Positions 39,430 to 47,958 of a stretch of 64,000 nt of DNA are shown piece after piece. Positions within the stretch are counted from its first letter, which is position 1; every line of letters starts with the position of its first letter. The notes under the pieces were generated by a model that saw only the letters and a list, made by a program, of their open reading frames with translations, was not told the DNA's origin and did not search any database. A program made the position numbers and the translations under genes. The DNA comes from Sphingobium cupriresistens (GTDB taxonomy: Bacteria; Pseudomonadota; Alphaproteobacteria; Sphingomonadales; Sphingomonadaceae), in the NCBI RefSeq assembly GCF_004152865.1, contig NZ_SEOO01000006.1, positions 93,537 through 157,536 of the forward strand, in the 5' to 3' direction.

Positions 39430-40521
39430 TTATTTGCAGCGGCAGCTTCGAACGGCCCTGCGGCGTACCGGCTGGCGAACCGTTTCGGTGACGTAGGTGG
39501 TCGTCGTAGTCGTTGTCGTCTGGGCGGGCTGTATCGTGACGGTCGTCACCACCGGTGCAGGATAATAATAGCCACCCGCGATATAGCCGCCGCCCTGCTG
39601 CACCACCGGGCCCGGACCCGCCGACCAATGCGACGCCCCGGCATAAGGCGGCGCGTCATAGTCGACGCCAGCGCCGCGCACTTCGCCCTCGAACCGGCCG
39701 TCATAGGTGCCGCTCACCTGCCGCCCGTCATCCGTGGTCCAGGTGCCGGTCCAGCGGCCTTCATAATCGTTCTGGGTGGTGACGCTGTCGTCGGCGTAGC
39801 CATAGCCATCGTCATAGCCCACGCCCGGACGACGCGGCGGGGGCGGCGCGTTGCGGCGCGGTCCGTCTTCCGCCTTGTCGATCGCCAGGCCCGCTGCGGC
39901 CCCGACGCCGGCGCCGATCAGCGTGCCTGCGGTGCGATTGCCGCGTCCGGCGATGCGGTTGCCCGCTACGCCTCCCACGACCGCGCCGATCGCGGCGCCG
40001 CCCACGCCATTGTCGCGGCGCGGTTCGTCATAATAGGCGTCATCGCCATCGGGACCATAGCCGCCTTCGTACCGATCCCAGTCGATGTCGCTGCGATGGT
40101 CGTAGACCCGACCATAACGGTCGGTCATCACTGCATCGTCATAATAGCGCGACCAACCATAGCCATAGGCTGGCGCGGGCAGGCCATAGGCGCCATAATT
40201 GGCGATATAATAATTGGGGCTGGTCCAATATTGCGGCAGGACATAGCCATAGACCGGGCGCCGATAACCGCCCCACCCGCCCGGCGCGCGCCAGCCGGCG
40301 AACCAGCGGCCGTTATGGCGCTGCCCCCAGCGATGCGCGCCCTTGTTCCAGTTTCCGTTCCAGCCGCCGGGACGCGGCATGTGCATACCGCCGGGCCGGG
40401 GGCCGGGGTGCGGCATCGACCCGCCGGGGCGTGGTCCGTTCGCGCCGCCCGCGATCGCCGGTGTGGCGACGCCAGCCAGCGCAATGCTCGCCCCCAGAAG
40501 CAATAGGGTTGGAGTCCGCAT
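39430..40521 (-). CDS. RcnB-like, glycine-zipper envelope protein
   Basis: A 363-residue protein with a signal peptide (cleavage about residue 24, AIA|GG). A Gly/Pro/His/Trp-rich region comes first, then an RcnB-like segment around YYDDAVMTDRYGRVYDH (residues about 130-150). A glycine-zipper pair follows: GAAIGAVVGGVAGNRIAG and GTLIGAGVGAAAGLAIDK, of the 2TM type. The tail is low-complexity, with eight consecutive Thr and a C-terminal SCRCK. The ATG at 40521 has AGGGAG 9 bp upstream. The role is probably in the cell envelope; the metal homeostasis of true RcnB is not shown. Confidence 0.75.
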   Translation of the reverse strand: MRTPTLLLLGASIALAGVATPAIAGGANGPRPGGSMPHPGPRPGGMHMPRPGGWNGNWNKGAHRWGQRHNGRWFAGWRAPGGWGGYRRPVYGYVLPQYWTSPNYYIANYGAYGLPAPAYGYGWSRYYDDAVMTDRYGRVYDHRSDIDWDRYEGGYGPDGDDAYYDEPRRDNGVGGAAIGAVVGGVAGNRIAGRGNRTAGTLIGAGVGAAAGLAIDKAEDGPRRNAPPPPRRPGVGYDDGYGYADDSVTTQNDYEGRWTGTWTTDDGRQVSGTYDGRFEGEVRGAGVDYDAPPYAGASHWSAGPGPVVQQGGGYIAGGYYYPAPVVTTVTIQPAQTTTTTTTTYVTETVRQPVRRRAVRSCRCK

Positions 40522-40697
40522 GGTTAACACTCCCTGTTTTCATGGCGCGCCAACCGGATGCGCAGCCCAAAAATGCTAACACTTCGTTTAGCATGGCGAT
40601 CCGCGGCTATCCATGATCCAGGCCGTCAAATCCTGTCCCGAAACGGGGCGGAAAGGGGCGATGCCAAGACACGCCGTAAAGAAACAGGGTTAACCGA

Positions 40698-41180
40698 TCA
40701 GGAAATACGCGCCGCGATCCGCGCCGCCAGCGCCTCCAGCCCCCTGGCATCATCCGAGTCGAACCGGGCGAGCAGCGGACTGTCGAGATCGATCACGCCG
40801 ATCAGTCGTCCGTCGTGCAGCACCGGAACCACGATTTCGGATGCGCTGGCGGCGTCGCAGGCGATATGACCGGGAAAGGCGTGGACATCCTCCACCAATT
40901 GCGTTTCGCGGGCCGCCGCCGCCGCCCCGCATACGCCGCGGCCGACCGGGATGCGGATACAGGCGGGCTTGCCTTGGAACGGGCCAAGGACCAGTTCTTC
41001 CTCCACCATGCGATAAAAGCCCGCCCAGTTGAGATCGGGCAGGAACTGCCAGAGCAGGGCGGACAGGTTCGCCATGTTGGCGACCGGGTCCGGCTCCGAT
41101 GCTGTCAGCGCATCGGCAGCCGAAAGCAGGTCGGCGTAGAGGGTGGGCTTGTCGGCGGTGGAGGGGGCGAAGTCGTACAT
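40698..41180 (-). CDS. msrC: Free methionine-(R)-sulfoxide reductase (GAF domain)
   Basis: A 160-residue single GAF-domain protein of the fRMsr/YebR type, which repairs free methionine-R-sulfoxide with thioredoxin. The catalytic cysteines are seen in GPFQGKPACIRI, GRGVCGAA and HIACDAAS, and the C-terminal VIDLDSPLLARFD is typical. Length is standard. The thioredoxin system it would use includes trxB at 12 kb. Confidence 0.88.
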   Translation of the reverse strand: MYDFAPSTADKPTLYADLLSAADALTASEPDPVANMANLSALLWQFLPDLNWAGFYRMVEEELVLGPFQGKPACIRIPVGRGVCGAAAAARETQLVEDVHAFPGHIACDAASASEIVVPVLHDGRLIGVIDLDSPLLARFDSDDARGLEALAARIAARIS

Positions 41181-41353
41181 ACTGCCCCCTTAATATCAGT
41201 TTGGGCGGTCGCCTAGTGGCCCGATTCTGACATTCGGCGCCGCTTGAAGGTGGATCGCCCTCAAATATCAAAACCAACCCAAAAGGATGCGCGTCTTTAT
41301 CCGTTGGTAACCTTGTTTAGTTAGCAGTTCCCGCATTCGCGGAGACGACATCC

Positions 41354-42319
41354 ATGACCAACAGAAAGAAAATACTGCCGGAGATCGGCATTTCCTTGGC
41401 CATGTTGGCAACGATGCTGCTATTTTCGGTATGGCATCAACTACCCATCATATTTCCAGCCGGCGAACGCGCGGCCTATGTCGGGGTCCATTACCTTTAT
41501 CCACTGATCGGCGTGGGAATTTGGGGAGCATTTGCCTATTTTGGCCAGAAAAAGGCGCTTTCCCGGACATTCCTGATCGCGTTACCCTGCTATGTCGTTG
41601 TGCTGTTCGCACATTTCAATATAAAATTATGGATCCCACACATAAATCCATATGTTTATGATGAATTATATTGGTCTATCGATCAGTATTTACGTCCGGT
41701 CGTCGATTTGTGCATGATGATCCGCCGAATGATGGTGTCGATCATACCTTATGAAGCTAATTTCTACATGATCGGCTATATTGCAATGTTCTATTGCAGT
41801 TTTTGCTATCATGCAGTGCGGACGCCGACGGTCTTTTCCCAATTGGTTATTGCCGCCCTTTTGTTGCAAGTGATTGGCACCTTGGCCTATTTGGTCGCGC
41901 CGGCGGTTGGTCCCTTTATCTACGAACAGGGATTGAACCCGATGGTCACGTCCGGGCAAACCAGCATGTTCGATTTCTACCAGCGTTCAGTGGCAGAGGG
42001 GCCGGCCTGGCTGCAACGAAATGGCGGGGTCGCCTTCACCGTCGGACTTGCGGCAATGCCGTCCTTGCATACGGCCGCAGCCTGCCTCTTCCTTGGCTTC
42101 GCGTGGCAGCATGGCCGCATATTGCTACCGCTTTATGCTTTCCTGACATTCTTCATCATGGTGACTGCGGTCGCGACGCGCTGGCATTATCTGATCGATC
42201 TGCCGGTCGGCGTCCTGATTGCATGGGCCTCCCTGGCGCTTGCCAAGCGATTGACTAGAGGTGCGGTTGAAGAGCAATCCGTTGTCGTGCCGGCCATCCT
42301 GCAACCCGAACCAGCCTGA
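41354..42319 (+). CDS. PAP2-superfamily membrane phosphatase/phosphotransferase
   Basis: A 321-residue integral membrane protein with about six to seven helices. The PAP2 signature appears as MPSLHTAAACLF (motif 2 His, about residue 238) and TRWHYLIDLPVGV (motif 3 His, about residue 280), as in the PAP2_3/Aur1-like group. That group includes inositol-phosphoceramide synthases, so a sphingolipid role is possible in this sphingolipid-making lineage but is not shown. Base composition is clearly AT-richer than in neighbouring genes (for example 41600-41800), suggesting acquisition. Confidence 0.82.
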   Translation: MTNRKKILPEIGISLAMLATMLLFSVWHQLPIIFPAGERAAYVGVHYLYPLIGVGIWGAFAYFGQKKALSRTFLIALPCYVVVLFAHFNIKLWIPHINPYVYDELYWSIDQYLRPVVDLCMMIRRMMVSIIPYEANFYMIGYIAMFYCSFCYHAVRTPTVFSQLVIAALLLQVIGTLAYLVAPAVGPFIYEQGLNPMVTSGQTSMFDFYQRSVAEGPAWLQRNGGVAFTVGLAAMPSLHTAAACLFLGFAWQHGRILLPLYAFLTFFIMVTAVATRWHYLIDLPVGVLIAWASLALAKRLTRGAVEEQSVVVPAILQPEPA

Positions 42320-42376
42320 GCACCAAAGCGGTATCGGGAACTGGCTCGATCCCGTCCTACGATCGGACGTTATTTC

Positions 42377-42781
42377 TCAGTCCAGTTGAACCTTTCCACG
42401 CCCCTGCTTGATCGTGCCGCGCGCTTTTTTGGCGTCGGTGCGCCGGGCCTTGGCCGCCTTGCCCGGTTTGGTGGCGATGCGGCGGGCGTCGCGGACATGG
42501 GCCTTGGCGATCATGGCACTCAGGCGATCGCGCGCGTCCTGCCGGTTCGCCTCCTGCGTGCGAAAGCGGGACGCCTGGATCACGATCTCATTGCCGGATG
42601 TCAGGCGCGATCCGGCCAGTTCCTTGAGCTTGCGATAGGCGTAGGGCGGCAGGGCCAGCTTGAACAGGTCCACGCGCAACTGGACGGTCGTAGCCACCTT
42701 GTTGACATTCTGCCCGCCCGGCCCGCCGCCGGTGATGAAGCGCTCCTCCAGCGCATCATCGGGAATGTCAAAGTCCGGCAT
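42377..42781 (-). CDS. arfB: Peptidyl-tRNA hydrolase ArfB (ribosome rescue)
   Basis: A 134-residue single-domain release-factor homologue. The catalytic GGQ is in FITGGGPGGQNVNKV (about residues 20-27). The C-terminal Lys/Arg-rich tail (KKARGTIKQGRGK) inserts into the empty mRNA channel of stalled ribosomes. I prefer the ATG at 42781, MPDFDIPDD, over one 7 codons earlier because it matches the family start. It overlaps the 3' end of the pseudouridine synthase gene by 14 bp. Confidence 0.9.
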   Translation of the reverse strand: MPDFDIPDDALEERFITGGGPGGQNVNKVATTVQLRVDLFKLALPPYAYRKLKELAGSRLTSGNEIVIQASRFRTQEANRQDARDRLSAMIAKAHVRDARRIATKPGKAAKARRTDAKKARGTIKQGRGKVQLD

Positions 42782-43445
42782 CGTCCAGCAAATCCTGGCC
42801 AAAGCCTGCCGCCGCGAAGGTCGCAGGCAGGGCGGCGCTCGCCTCCGCCGCGGGCTTGTCGCCGCGCGGCATACTCAGGAAACGACTGTGCAACAGCATG
42901 GCTCCTTCCCCGTCACCATAGACCGGATCGCCCACGATGCCGAAGCCCAGGCCATGCAGCGCATGGACGCGGATCTGGTGGGTGCGCCCGGTCTGGGGGG
43001 AGAAGGCGATCAGCGACCGGCCGTCCTTTTCCGCGACCTTGCGCCAGTGGGTGATGGCGTTCTTCCCCGCCTTGGCCGGGATCATGCGCCATCCTTCCGC
43101 CGCGGAACTGATCTTGCTGAGCGCCAGTTCGATCGTGCCTTCATCCTCTGTCGGCACGCCTTCGATCACCGCGACATAGCGTTTGACCACCGTCCCGGCC
43201 TCGAACGCGGCGGCGAAGCGCTTATGCGCCTTGGGGTTGCGGGCCAGCAGCAGGCAACCGCTGGTGTCGCGATCCAGCCGGTGTACCGGCAGCGGCCAGC
43301 GCTGGAAACCGAAGGTCAGCGAGGCGAGGTGATTTTCGAGCGCCATGGAGCCGTCGCGCGGCGCATCGACCGGCAGGCCCGCGGGCTTGTCGAGGATGAG
43401 GGCTTCGCCATCGATGAACAGCACATGGTCGGTAAGCAGGGCCAA
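42768..43445 (-). CDS. RluA-family RNA pseudouridine synthase
   Basis: A 225-residue pseudouridine synthase without an S4 domain. The catalytic aspartate is Asp58 in PVHRLDRDTSG, followed by TGRTHQIRVHALHGLG and DPVYGD. The length fits the RluA/TruC-like short members, so it may modify 23S rRNA or tRNA. It is upstream of arfB on the same strand and the two overlap, forming a translation-related pair. Confidence 0.88.
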   Translation of the reverse strand: MALLTDHVLFIDGEALILDKPAGLPVDAPRDGSMALENHLASLTFGFQRWPLPVHRLDRDTSGCLLLARNPKAHKRFAAAFEAGTVVKRYVAVIEGVPTEDEGTIELALSKISSAAEGWRMIPAKAGKNAITHWRKVAEKDGRSLIAFSPQTGRTHQIRVHALHGLGFGIVGDPVYGDGEGAMLLHSRFLSMPRGDKPAAEASAALPATFAAAGFGQDLLDDAGL

Positions 43446-43510
43446 GGAGGAGTTTCCGATCGGGACAATAAGGGGTGGGGAATTGACGCGCGCGCGGCTT
43501 CCTATAGGCG

Positions 43511-44479
43511 GTGGAGGCGATGGAATACAGGGGGCATGATCGGCGTCAGGCGCAATTTCGGCTGGACTGGGTCGATGTCGCGCGCGGATTGGGCATATGG
43601 GCTGTGGTGGTCGGCCATGTCTGGACCCGCGGGCCGCTTCGCGACGCCCTATATAGTTTCCATATGCCGCTCTTCTTCCTGCTGTCCGGGATGCTGTCGC
43701 GGCCCCAGGATGTCGGCGCGTTCACGCGGCGGCAACTGGTCGGTCAGATGCGGCCCTATCTTCTCTTCCTGGCGCTGTTGATCCTGATGGATCAGATCAT
43801 CGAACCGCTGAAGGGCGGTCGGCCCATCTTCCATCAATGGCCGGATGATCTCGCACCGATCCTGCTGGGCGGCTTCTGGTTGCGCGGGCCTTACACCATC
43901 TTTTGGTTCGTGCCCTGCCTAATGATGGCGCGCATCCTGTTCAATGTCGCGCTCCGCCGCTGGCCCGATGTGCTGGACCGGCGCTGGGCGATGCTTCTGC
44001 CGCCGATGCTGGTCCTGGCCTATGCGCTGGGCTGGTGGACGCAGGCATCGCCGCTGGGTCTGCTGAGCGTGCCGATGGCCTTCGTGCTGCTGTGGGTGGG
44101 GGCGCTCTGGCCGCGGGTGCGGTGGCGGGGCTGGATGGTCGCCCCGCTGGGTGCGCTGGCCTTGGTCGGGCTGGCGGGGGTCATGCCGACGCTCAACATG
44201 AAGGCCGCAGATTATGGCTGGCCCTTGCTGTCGATCGCATCGGCCATCGCCACATCCCTATTGCTGTTCCGCCTGTCTGCGCTGGTAGCGCTCTTTGCCG
44301 GACCAGTCGCGGCGGTGGGGCGGGCGTCGCTGGTCATCATGTACGCCCATGTCGCCATCATCCATTATCTCTCCCCCTATATGGGCAAGCCGTGGCTATT
44401 GCTGGCGGCGCTGCTGATCCCGTTCGCGATCGCCCGGCTGATCCGCCTGTCGCCAGCGGCCAGCCGCTGGTTGAATTAG
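43511..44479 (+). CDS. Acyltransferase family 3 membrane protein
   Basis: A 322-residue protein with about ten hydrophobic segments. The acyltransferase-3 pattern is clear: RLDWVDVARGLGIWAVVVGHVW near the N-terminus and SFHMPLFFLLSGML shortly after. Such proteins O-acetylate or O-acylate polysaccharides, lipids or membrane sugars. The start is uncertain: GTG at 43511 or ATG at 43520, where GGAGG is only 2 bp upstream. Its stop overlaps that of the next, convergent gene by 3-4 bp. Confidence 0.85.
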   Translation: MEAMEYRGHDRRQAQFRLDWVDVARGLGIWAVVVGHVWTRGPLRDALYSFHMPLFFLLSGMLSRPQDVGAFTRRQLVGQMRPYLLFLALLILMDQIIEPLKGGRPIFHQWPDDLAPILLGGFWLRGPYTIFWFVPCLMMARILFNVALRRWPDVLDRRWAMLLPPMLVLAYALGWWTQASPLGLLSVPMAFVLLWVGALWPRVRWRGWMVAPLGALALVGLAGVMPTLNMKAADYGWPLLSIASAIATSLLLFRLSALVALFAGPVAAVGRASLVIMYAHVAIIHYLSPYMGKPWLLLAALLIPFAIARLIRLSPAASRWLN

Positions 44480-44922
44480 CCGTCCTGAATCAAAGACATG
44501 CGATCGTCAGCCCCTGCGCGGGCAACAATGGCATAGGCGGCTTGGGCGATGAGTTGCGCCTGAGTCAGCGACGCCTTGTCCTCCTTTGATGCCTGCGCGG
44601 TGGCGACCGGATCGGCGACAGCGGCGGCTTGGGGGGATGCGTAATAGCCCGCGTCGCTCAGTCGATCGGTCAGGGTCGCGTCTGGGGTGGGAGCGGCTGT
44701 CGCGGCGGTCACCTGGCGTGGGCCGGAGGACGGCGCGCTATAGGTCAGCGGTTCGGATGCCGTAGGGGTCGCAACAACGGGTTGCGGCGTCGATGTAACT
44801 GGATCGCTGGGGGCAGTTATTGTCGCTGGCGTCGGTGTCACGGGACTGACGACCGTATCCAGCGTCTTCTTGATTTGTCCCCACGCTGTGCTCGCGCCCG
44901 TCGCATTGATTGTGCTGGCCAT
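44476..44922 (-). CDS. Pro/Thr/Ala-rich hypothetical protein
   Basis: A 148-residue protein of low complexity. Residues about 25-75 are dominated by Pro, Thr, Val and Ser, and the C-terminal third is Ala-rich and probably helical (SLTQAQLIAQAAYAIVARAG). No signal peptide or membrane segment is evident. The ATG at 44922 follows GGAG by about 10 bp. I do not recognise a family; coding status is moderately supported by composition and the ribosome-binding site. Confidence 0.55.
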   Translation of the reverse strand: MASTINATGASTAWGQIKKTLDTVVSPVTPTPATITAPSDPVTSTPQPVVATPTASEPLTYSAPSSGPRQVTAATAAPTPDATLTDRLSDAGYYASPQAAAVADPVATAQASKEDKASLTQAQLIAQAAYAIVARAGADDRMSLIQDG

Positions 44923-45229
44923 TTAATAATTCTCCGGTCCCCCCGTTCTTATCCGTCATCGGGCCTGCCATGCCGTCAATGAAAAGGGTTGGCGCCGCGT
45001 TAAGCGTCCAGGCCGGTGTCGTTACGCGCTTGTCGGACGACTGGCGAGGCTGGATGAAGAGGATTGGCGCGAAACTCGCCTATTCTCGAAATGGCGTCGC
45101 CCCTCGCCAGCATCAACGAACAAGGGCTGGCGCATAGTGCCGATGCGCCAGCCCCTTACGGCCGTTTCAAGCCCTGATATCACCCAAGATTCTTTCCACT
45201 CGACTTTCGTTAGACGGCGCGAAAGACGA
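44923..45229. other. 307-bp intergenic stretch
   Basis: It lies between two leftward genes and holds the hairpin at 45124-45154. Otherwise no gene or repeat that I can support; the promoter of the 44.9 kb gene should lie in its left part. Confidence 0.6.
45124..45154 (-). terminator. Hairpin downstream of wrbA
   Basis: A perfect 12-bp stem GGGCTGGCGCAT/ATGCGCCAGCCC with a 7-nt loop, about 75 bp past the wrbA stop. Leftward it is followed by a weak T-rich stretch, so it probably terminates the pirin-wrbA transcript. Confidence 0.6.
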
Positions 45230-45829
45230 TCAGCCGTGCAGCTTGATCGCAGTTTCGGCGATCCGACGGCCCTGATAGCGTGCGCCGTCCAGTTCCTCTT
45301 CCGACGGCTGGCGGCTGCCGTCGCTGTCGGCCAGCGTGGTCGCGCCATAGGGCGATCCGCCGCGCACCTTGTCCACGCCCATCTGGCCCTGGAAGCCATA
45401 GTCCAGGCCGACGATGGTCATGCCGAAATGCAGCAGGTTGGTGATAATCGAAAAGAGGGTGGTTTCCTGCCCGCCATGCTGGCTGGCGGTCGAGGTAAAG
45501 GCGCCGCCGACCTTGCCATTCAATGCGCCGCGCGCCCACAGGCCGCCGGCCTGGTCAAGGAAGGCCGCCATCTGGCTGGACATGCGGCCAAAGCGGGTGC
45601 CGGTGCCCACGATGATCGCGTCATAATCGGCCAATTCCGCGACGGTCGCGATCGGTGCGGCCTGATCCAGCTTGAAATGCGCGTTCTGGGCGACTTCGAG
45701 CGGGGCGGTTTCGGGTACGCGCTTGATGTCGACCTGCGCGCCGGCGGCGGTTGCGCCTTCCGCTATGGCTTTCGCCATCGTCTCGATATGACCGTAGGAG
45801 GAATAGTAGAGAACTAATATCTTAGCCAT
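45230..45829 (-). CDS. wrbA: NAD(P)H:quinone oxidoreductase, WrbA type IV
   Basis: A 199-residue flavodoxin-like FMN enzyme that reduces quinones by two electrons and limits oxidative stress. The FMN phosphate loop is [12 protein letters not shown] (about residues 8-19), followed by [18 protein letters not shown] and the [13 protein letters not shown] segment. The ATG at 45829 has GGAG about 8 bp upstream. It is downstream of a pirin gene and divergent from a LysR gene, a common proteobacterial arrangement. Confidence 0.93.
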   Translation of the reverse strand: MAKILVLYYSSYGHIETMAKAIAEGATAAGAQVDIKRVPETAPLEVAQNAHFKLDQAAPIATVAELADYDAIIVGTGTRFGRMSSQMAAFLDQAGGLWARGALNGKVGGAFTSTASQHGGQETTLFSIITNLLHFGMTIVGLDYGFQGQMGVDKVRGGSPYGATTLADSDGSRQPSEEELDGARYQGRRIAETAIKLHG

Positions 45830-45934
45830 GATGTATCTCCTTGAAAGGGTGAGGAAAAGGGTGGCCGCCTGCATGAGGGGATGCAGGCGGCCCGGCCCAT
45901 CCGAGGGGGGAGGATAATGGACGGGCCGAAGGGG

Positions 45935-46654
45935 TCAGATGCTGTCCACCAAAACGATTTCAGCGTCTTCGATCGCCGTGATGGTGATCGGCGCGCCGCC
46001 CAGGATCGCCGCGCCGTCGCGGGCCTCGAAGGGCTGGCCGTCAATCTCGATCCGGCCCGTCGCCGGGACCAGATAGAGGTGGCGGCCGTCCGCACTGTCA
46101 TAAGTCACGCTCTCGCCCGCCCGGACCGTGCCGCCCAACAGGCGGGCGTCGGCGCGGATGCGCAACGCTTCCTTGTCGTCGTCATAGCCGCTGGCCAGGA
46201 CCGCCAGCTTGCCGGAGCGATCGCCCTTCGGAAAAGGCTTGGCGCCCCAACTGGGCTGCCCGCCACGGGCGCGGGGAATGACCCAGATCTGGAACAGGGT
46301 GGTGGTTTCATCCTCCAGATTATATTCGGCATGGCGAATGCCGGTGCCCGCCGACATGACCTGCACGTCGCCAGCCTCCGTGCGACCCTGGTTGCCCAGG
46401 CTGTCCTTGTGCGTGATCGCGCCAGTGCGGACATAGGTGATGATTTCCATGTCGGCGTGCGGATGCGGCGGAAAGCCGGAACGGGGGCCGATTTCGTCAT
46501 CGTTCCACACCCGGATGGCGCCCCAGTGCATACGGTCGTCGGCATGATAGTCGGCGAAGGAAAAATGATGGCGCGCGTTCAGCCAGCCATGGTCGGCATG
46601 GCCGAGCGACGCGAACGGGCGACGCTCGATGCGGCTCGTTGTTGTCGTGGTCAT
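45935..46654 (-). CDS. Pirin family protein
   Basis: A 239-residue bicupin. The metal-binding N-terminal cupin holds FPPHPHADMEIITYV and RHAEYN. Some pirins act as quercetin 2,3-dioxygenases, others as redox-linked regulators; which applies is unknown. The ATG at 46654 (MTTTTTSRIERRPF) has AAGG upstream and is preferred over one 17 codons earlier. It is cotranscribed with wrbA and divergent from the LysR regulator. Confidence 0.9.
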   Translation of the reverse strand: MTTTTTSRIERRPFASLGHADHGWLNARHHFSFADYHADDRMHWGAIRVWNDDEIGPRSGFPPHPHADMEIITYVRTGAITHKDSLGNQGRTEAGDVQVMSAGTGIRHAEYNLEDETTTLFQIWVIPRARGGQPSWGAKPFPKGDRSGKLAVLASGYDDDKEALRIRADARLLGGTVRAGESVTYDSADGRHLYLVPATGRIEIDGQPFEARDGAAILGGAPITITAIEDAEIVLVDSI

Positions 46655-46760
46655 ATAAAGTGCCTTTCGTTGCGGAGGCGGAGGCTTCCGCTTGCTTTCC
46701 GACAATCTAGCTATCAGGATCGTTTCTTAAATCGGCAGCTTTGAAACGGATTGTTTCCTG

Positions 46761-47654
46761 ATGCGACTACCTGACTTCGAGGCCTGGGCCATGTTCGCCG
46801 CGGTGGTTGAACATCGCAGCTTCACCGATGCGGCCAAGGCGCTGAGCGTGTCGAAGGCGACCGTGTCCAAGGCGGTGACGCGGCTGGAAGAGCATCTGGA
46901 CACCAGCCTGTTCAACCGCACCAGCCGCCGTCTGGCGCTGACCGAAAGCGGCAAGCGGCTGGCCGACCACGCCCATCGCATCCTGGCGGAGGGGCAGGCG
47001 GCGGAGGAAGCGGCGCGCGATGAAACCGCGGAACTGTCCGGCGTGGTGCGACTGGGCGCGCCGATGACCTTCGGCCTGCTGCGCGTCGCGCCGCTGGTGG
47101 CGCAATTCACCAAGGAGCATCCCATGGTCGATGTCGACCTGCATCTGTCCGATGCGCAGATCGACATCGTCGACATGGGGCTGGACGCGACCATCCGCAT
47201 CGCCGACATGCCCGACAGTTCGCTGCGCGCGCGGCGGCTGGCGGACGTGACGCTCTATACCATCGCGTCGCCCGCCTATCTGGACGAACGGGGGCGGCCG
47301 CAACATCCAGCCGACCTGGGGACCCATGACTGCCTCTGCTACTCCAACGTCGCGGCGCCTGATGTGTGGCGCTTTGCCGGGCCGGGGCAGCAAAATGTGG
47401 TGGTGCAAGTGCGCAGCCGCATCACCGTGAACAGTGGGGAGGCGATGCTGCCCGCGCTGCGCATGGGGGTGGGCATCGCCCGGCTACCCGACTTCATCAT
47501 CGGCGACGCGCTGGCGAAGGGAGAGGTAGAGGAAATATTGGTCGATTGGCGGCCCGCACCCTTCGGCCTGCATCTCGTCACGCCGCCGTCGCGCCTGCGC
47601 CCCGCGCGGGTCGAAGCGTTGCTGGACTATCTGACGACGCATCACGGCTGTTAA
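46761..47654 (+). CDS. LysR family transcriptional regulator
   Basis: A 297-residue LTTR. The winged helix-turn-helix is at residues about 5-62 (FAAVVEHRSFTDAAKALSVS, then SKAVTRLEEHL). The periplasmic-binding-protein-like effector domain starts at about residue 90. It is divergent from pirin-wrbA across a 106-bp gap, so these are its likely targets, as is usual for LTTRs. The effector may be an electrophile or quinone (inference). Confidence 0.9.
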   Translation: MRLPDFEAWAMFAAVVEHRSFTDAAKALSVSKATVSKAVTRLEEHLDTSLFNRTSRRLALTESGKRLADHAHRILAEGQAAEEAARDETAELSGVVRLGAPMTFGLLRVAPLVAQFTKEHPMVDVDLHLSDAQIDIVDMGLDATIRIADMPDSSLRARRLADVTLYTIASPAYLDERGRPQHPADLGTHDCLCYSNVAAPDVWRFAGPGQQNVVVQVRSRITVNSGEAMLPALRMGVGIARLPDFIIGDALAKGEVEEILVDWRPAPFGLHLVTPPSRLRPARVEALLDYLTTHHGC

Positions 47655-47958
47655 CCCGCAATATTAAGGTTAGCGAAAAATTTCCGTCCTCGGTTCAGGA
47701 TGATGGACGTTTGGGCGCATGAGAGCGTCGTTTCGCAGGTGAATCCATATTGACTCCGGGCGGACCGTTTCGCCCTCAACTCTTTGTAAATAGATTCGTT
47801 TTGATGCGACTCGCGGATTCCTGCCGGTTAGCGAAAAATTAACCTTTGTCCTTCAGAAGTTTTTTGGTTAATGATTTGGAGCAGAAGCCGTTCTGGTGGG
47901 GTGAACGGGACTGCGATCCATCGGCGGGATTGGCCGAGGTGACAACAAGGGGCTTCAC
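47655..47958 (+). promoter_or_regulatory. Complex upstream region of ctrA: GANTC cluster, CtrA-like box and 15-bp direct repeat
   Basis: Five GANTC sites (the CcrM methylation target) lie at 47741, 47752, 47793, 47808 and 47816. A near-consensus CtrA box, TTAG-N7-TTAA, is at 47828-47842. The 15-mer GGTTAGCGAAAAATT occurs at 47668-47682 and again at 47826-47840; only the second copy completes the CtrA half-sites. In Caulobacter, ctrA is autoregulated and controlled by CcrM methylation of its promoter, so the same logic is likely here (inference). Confidence 0.65.
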
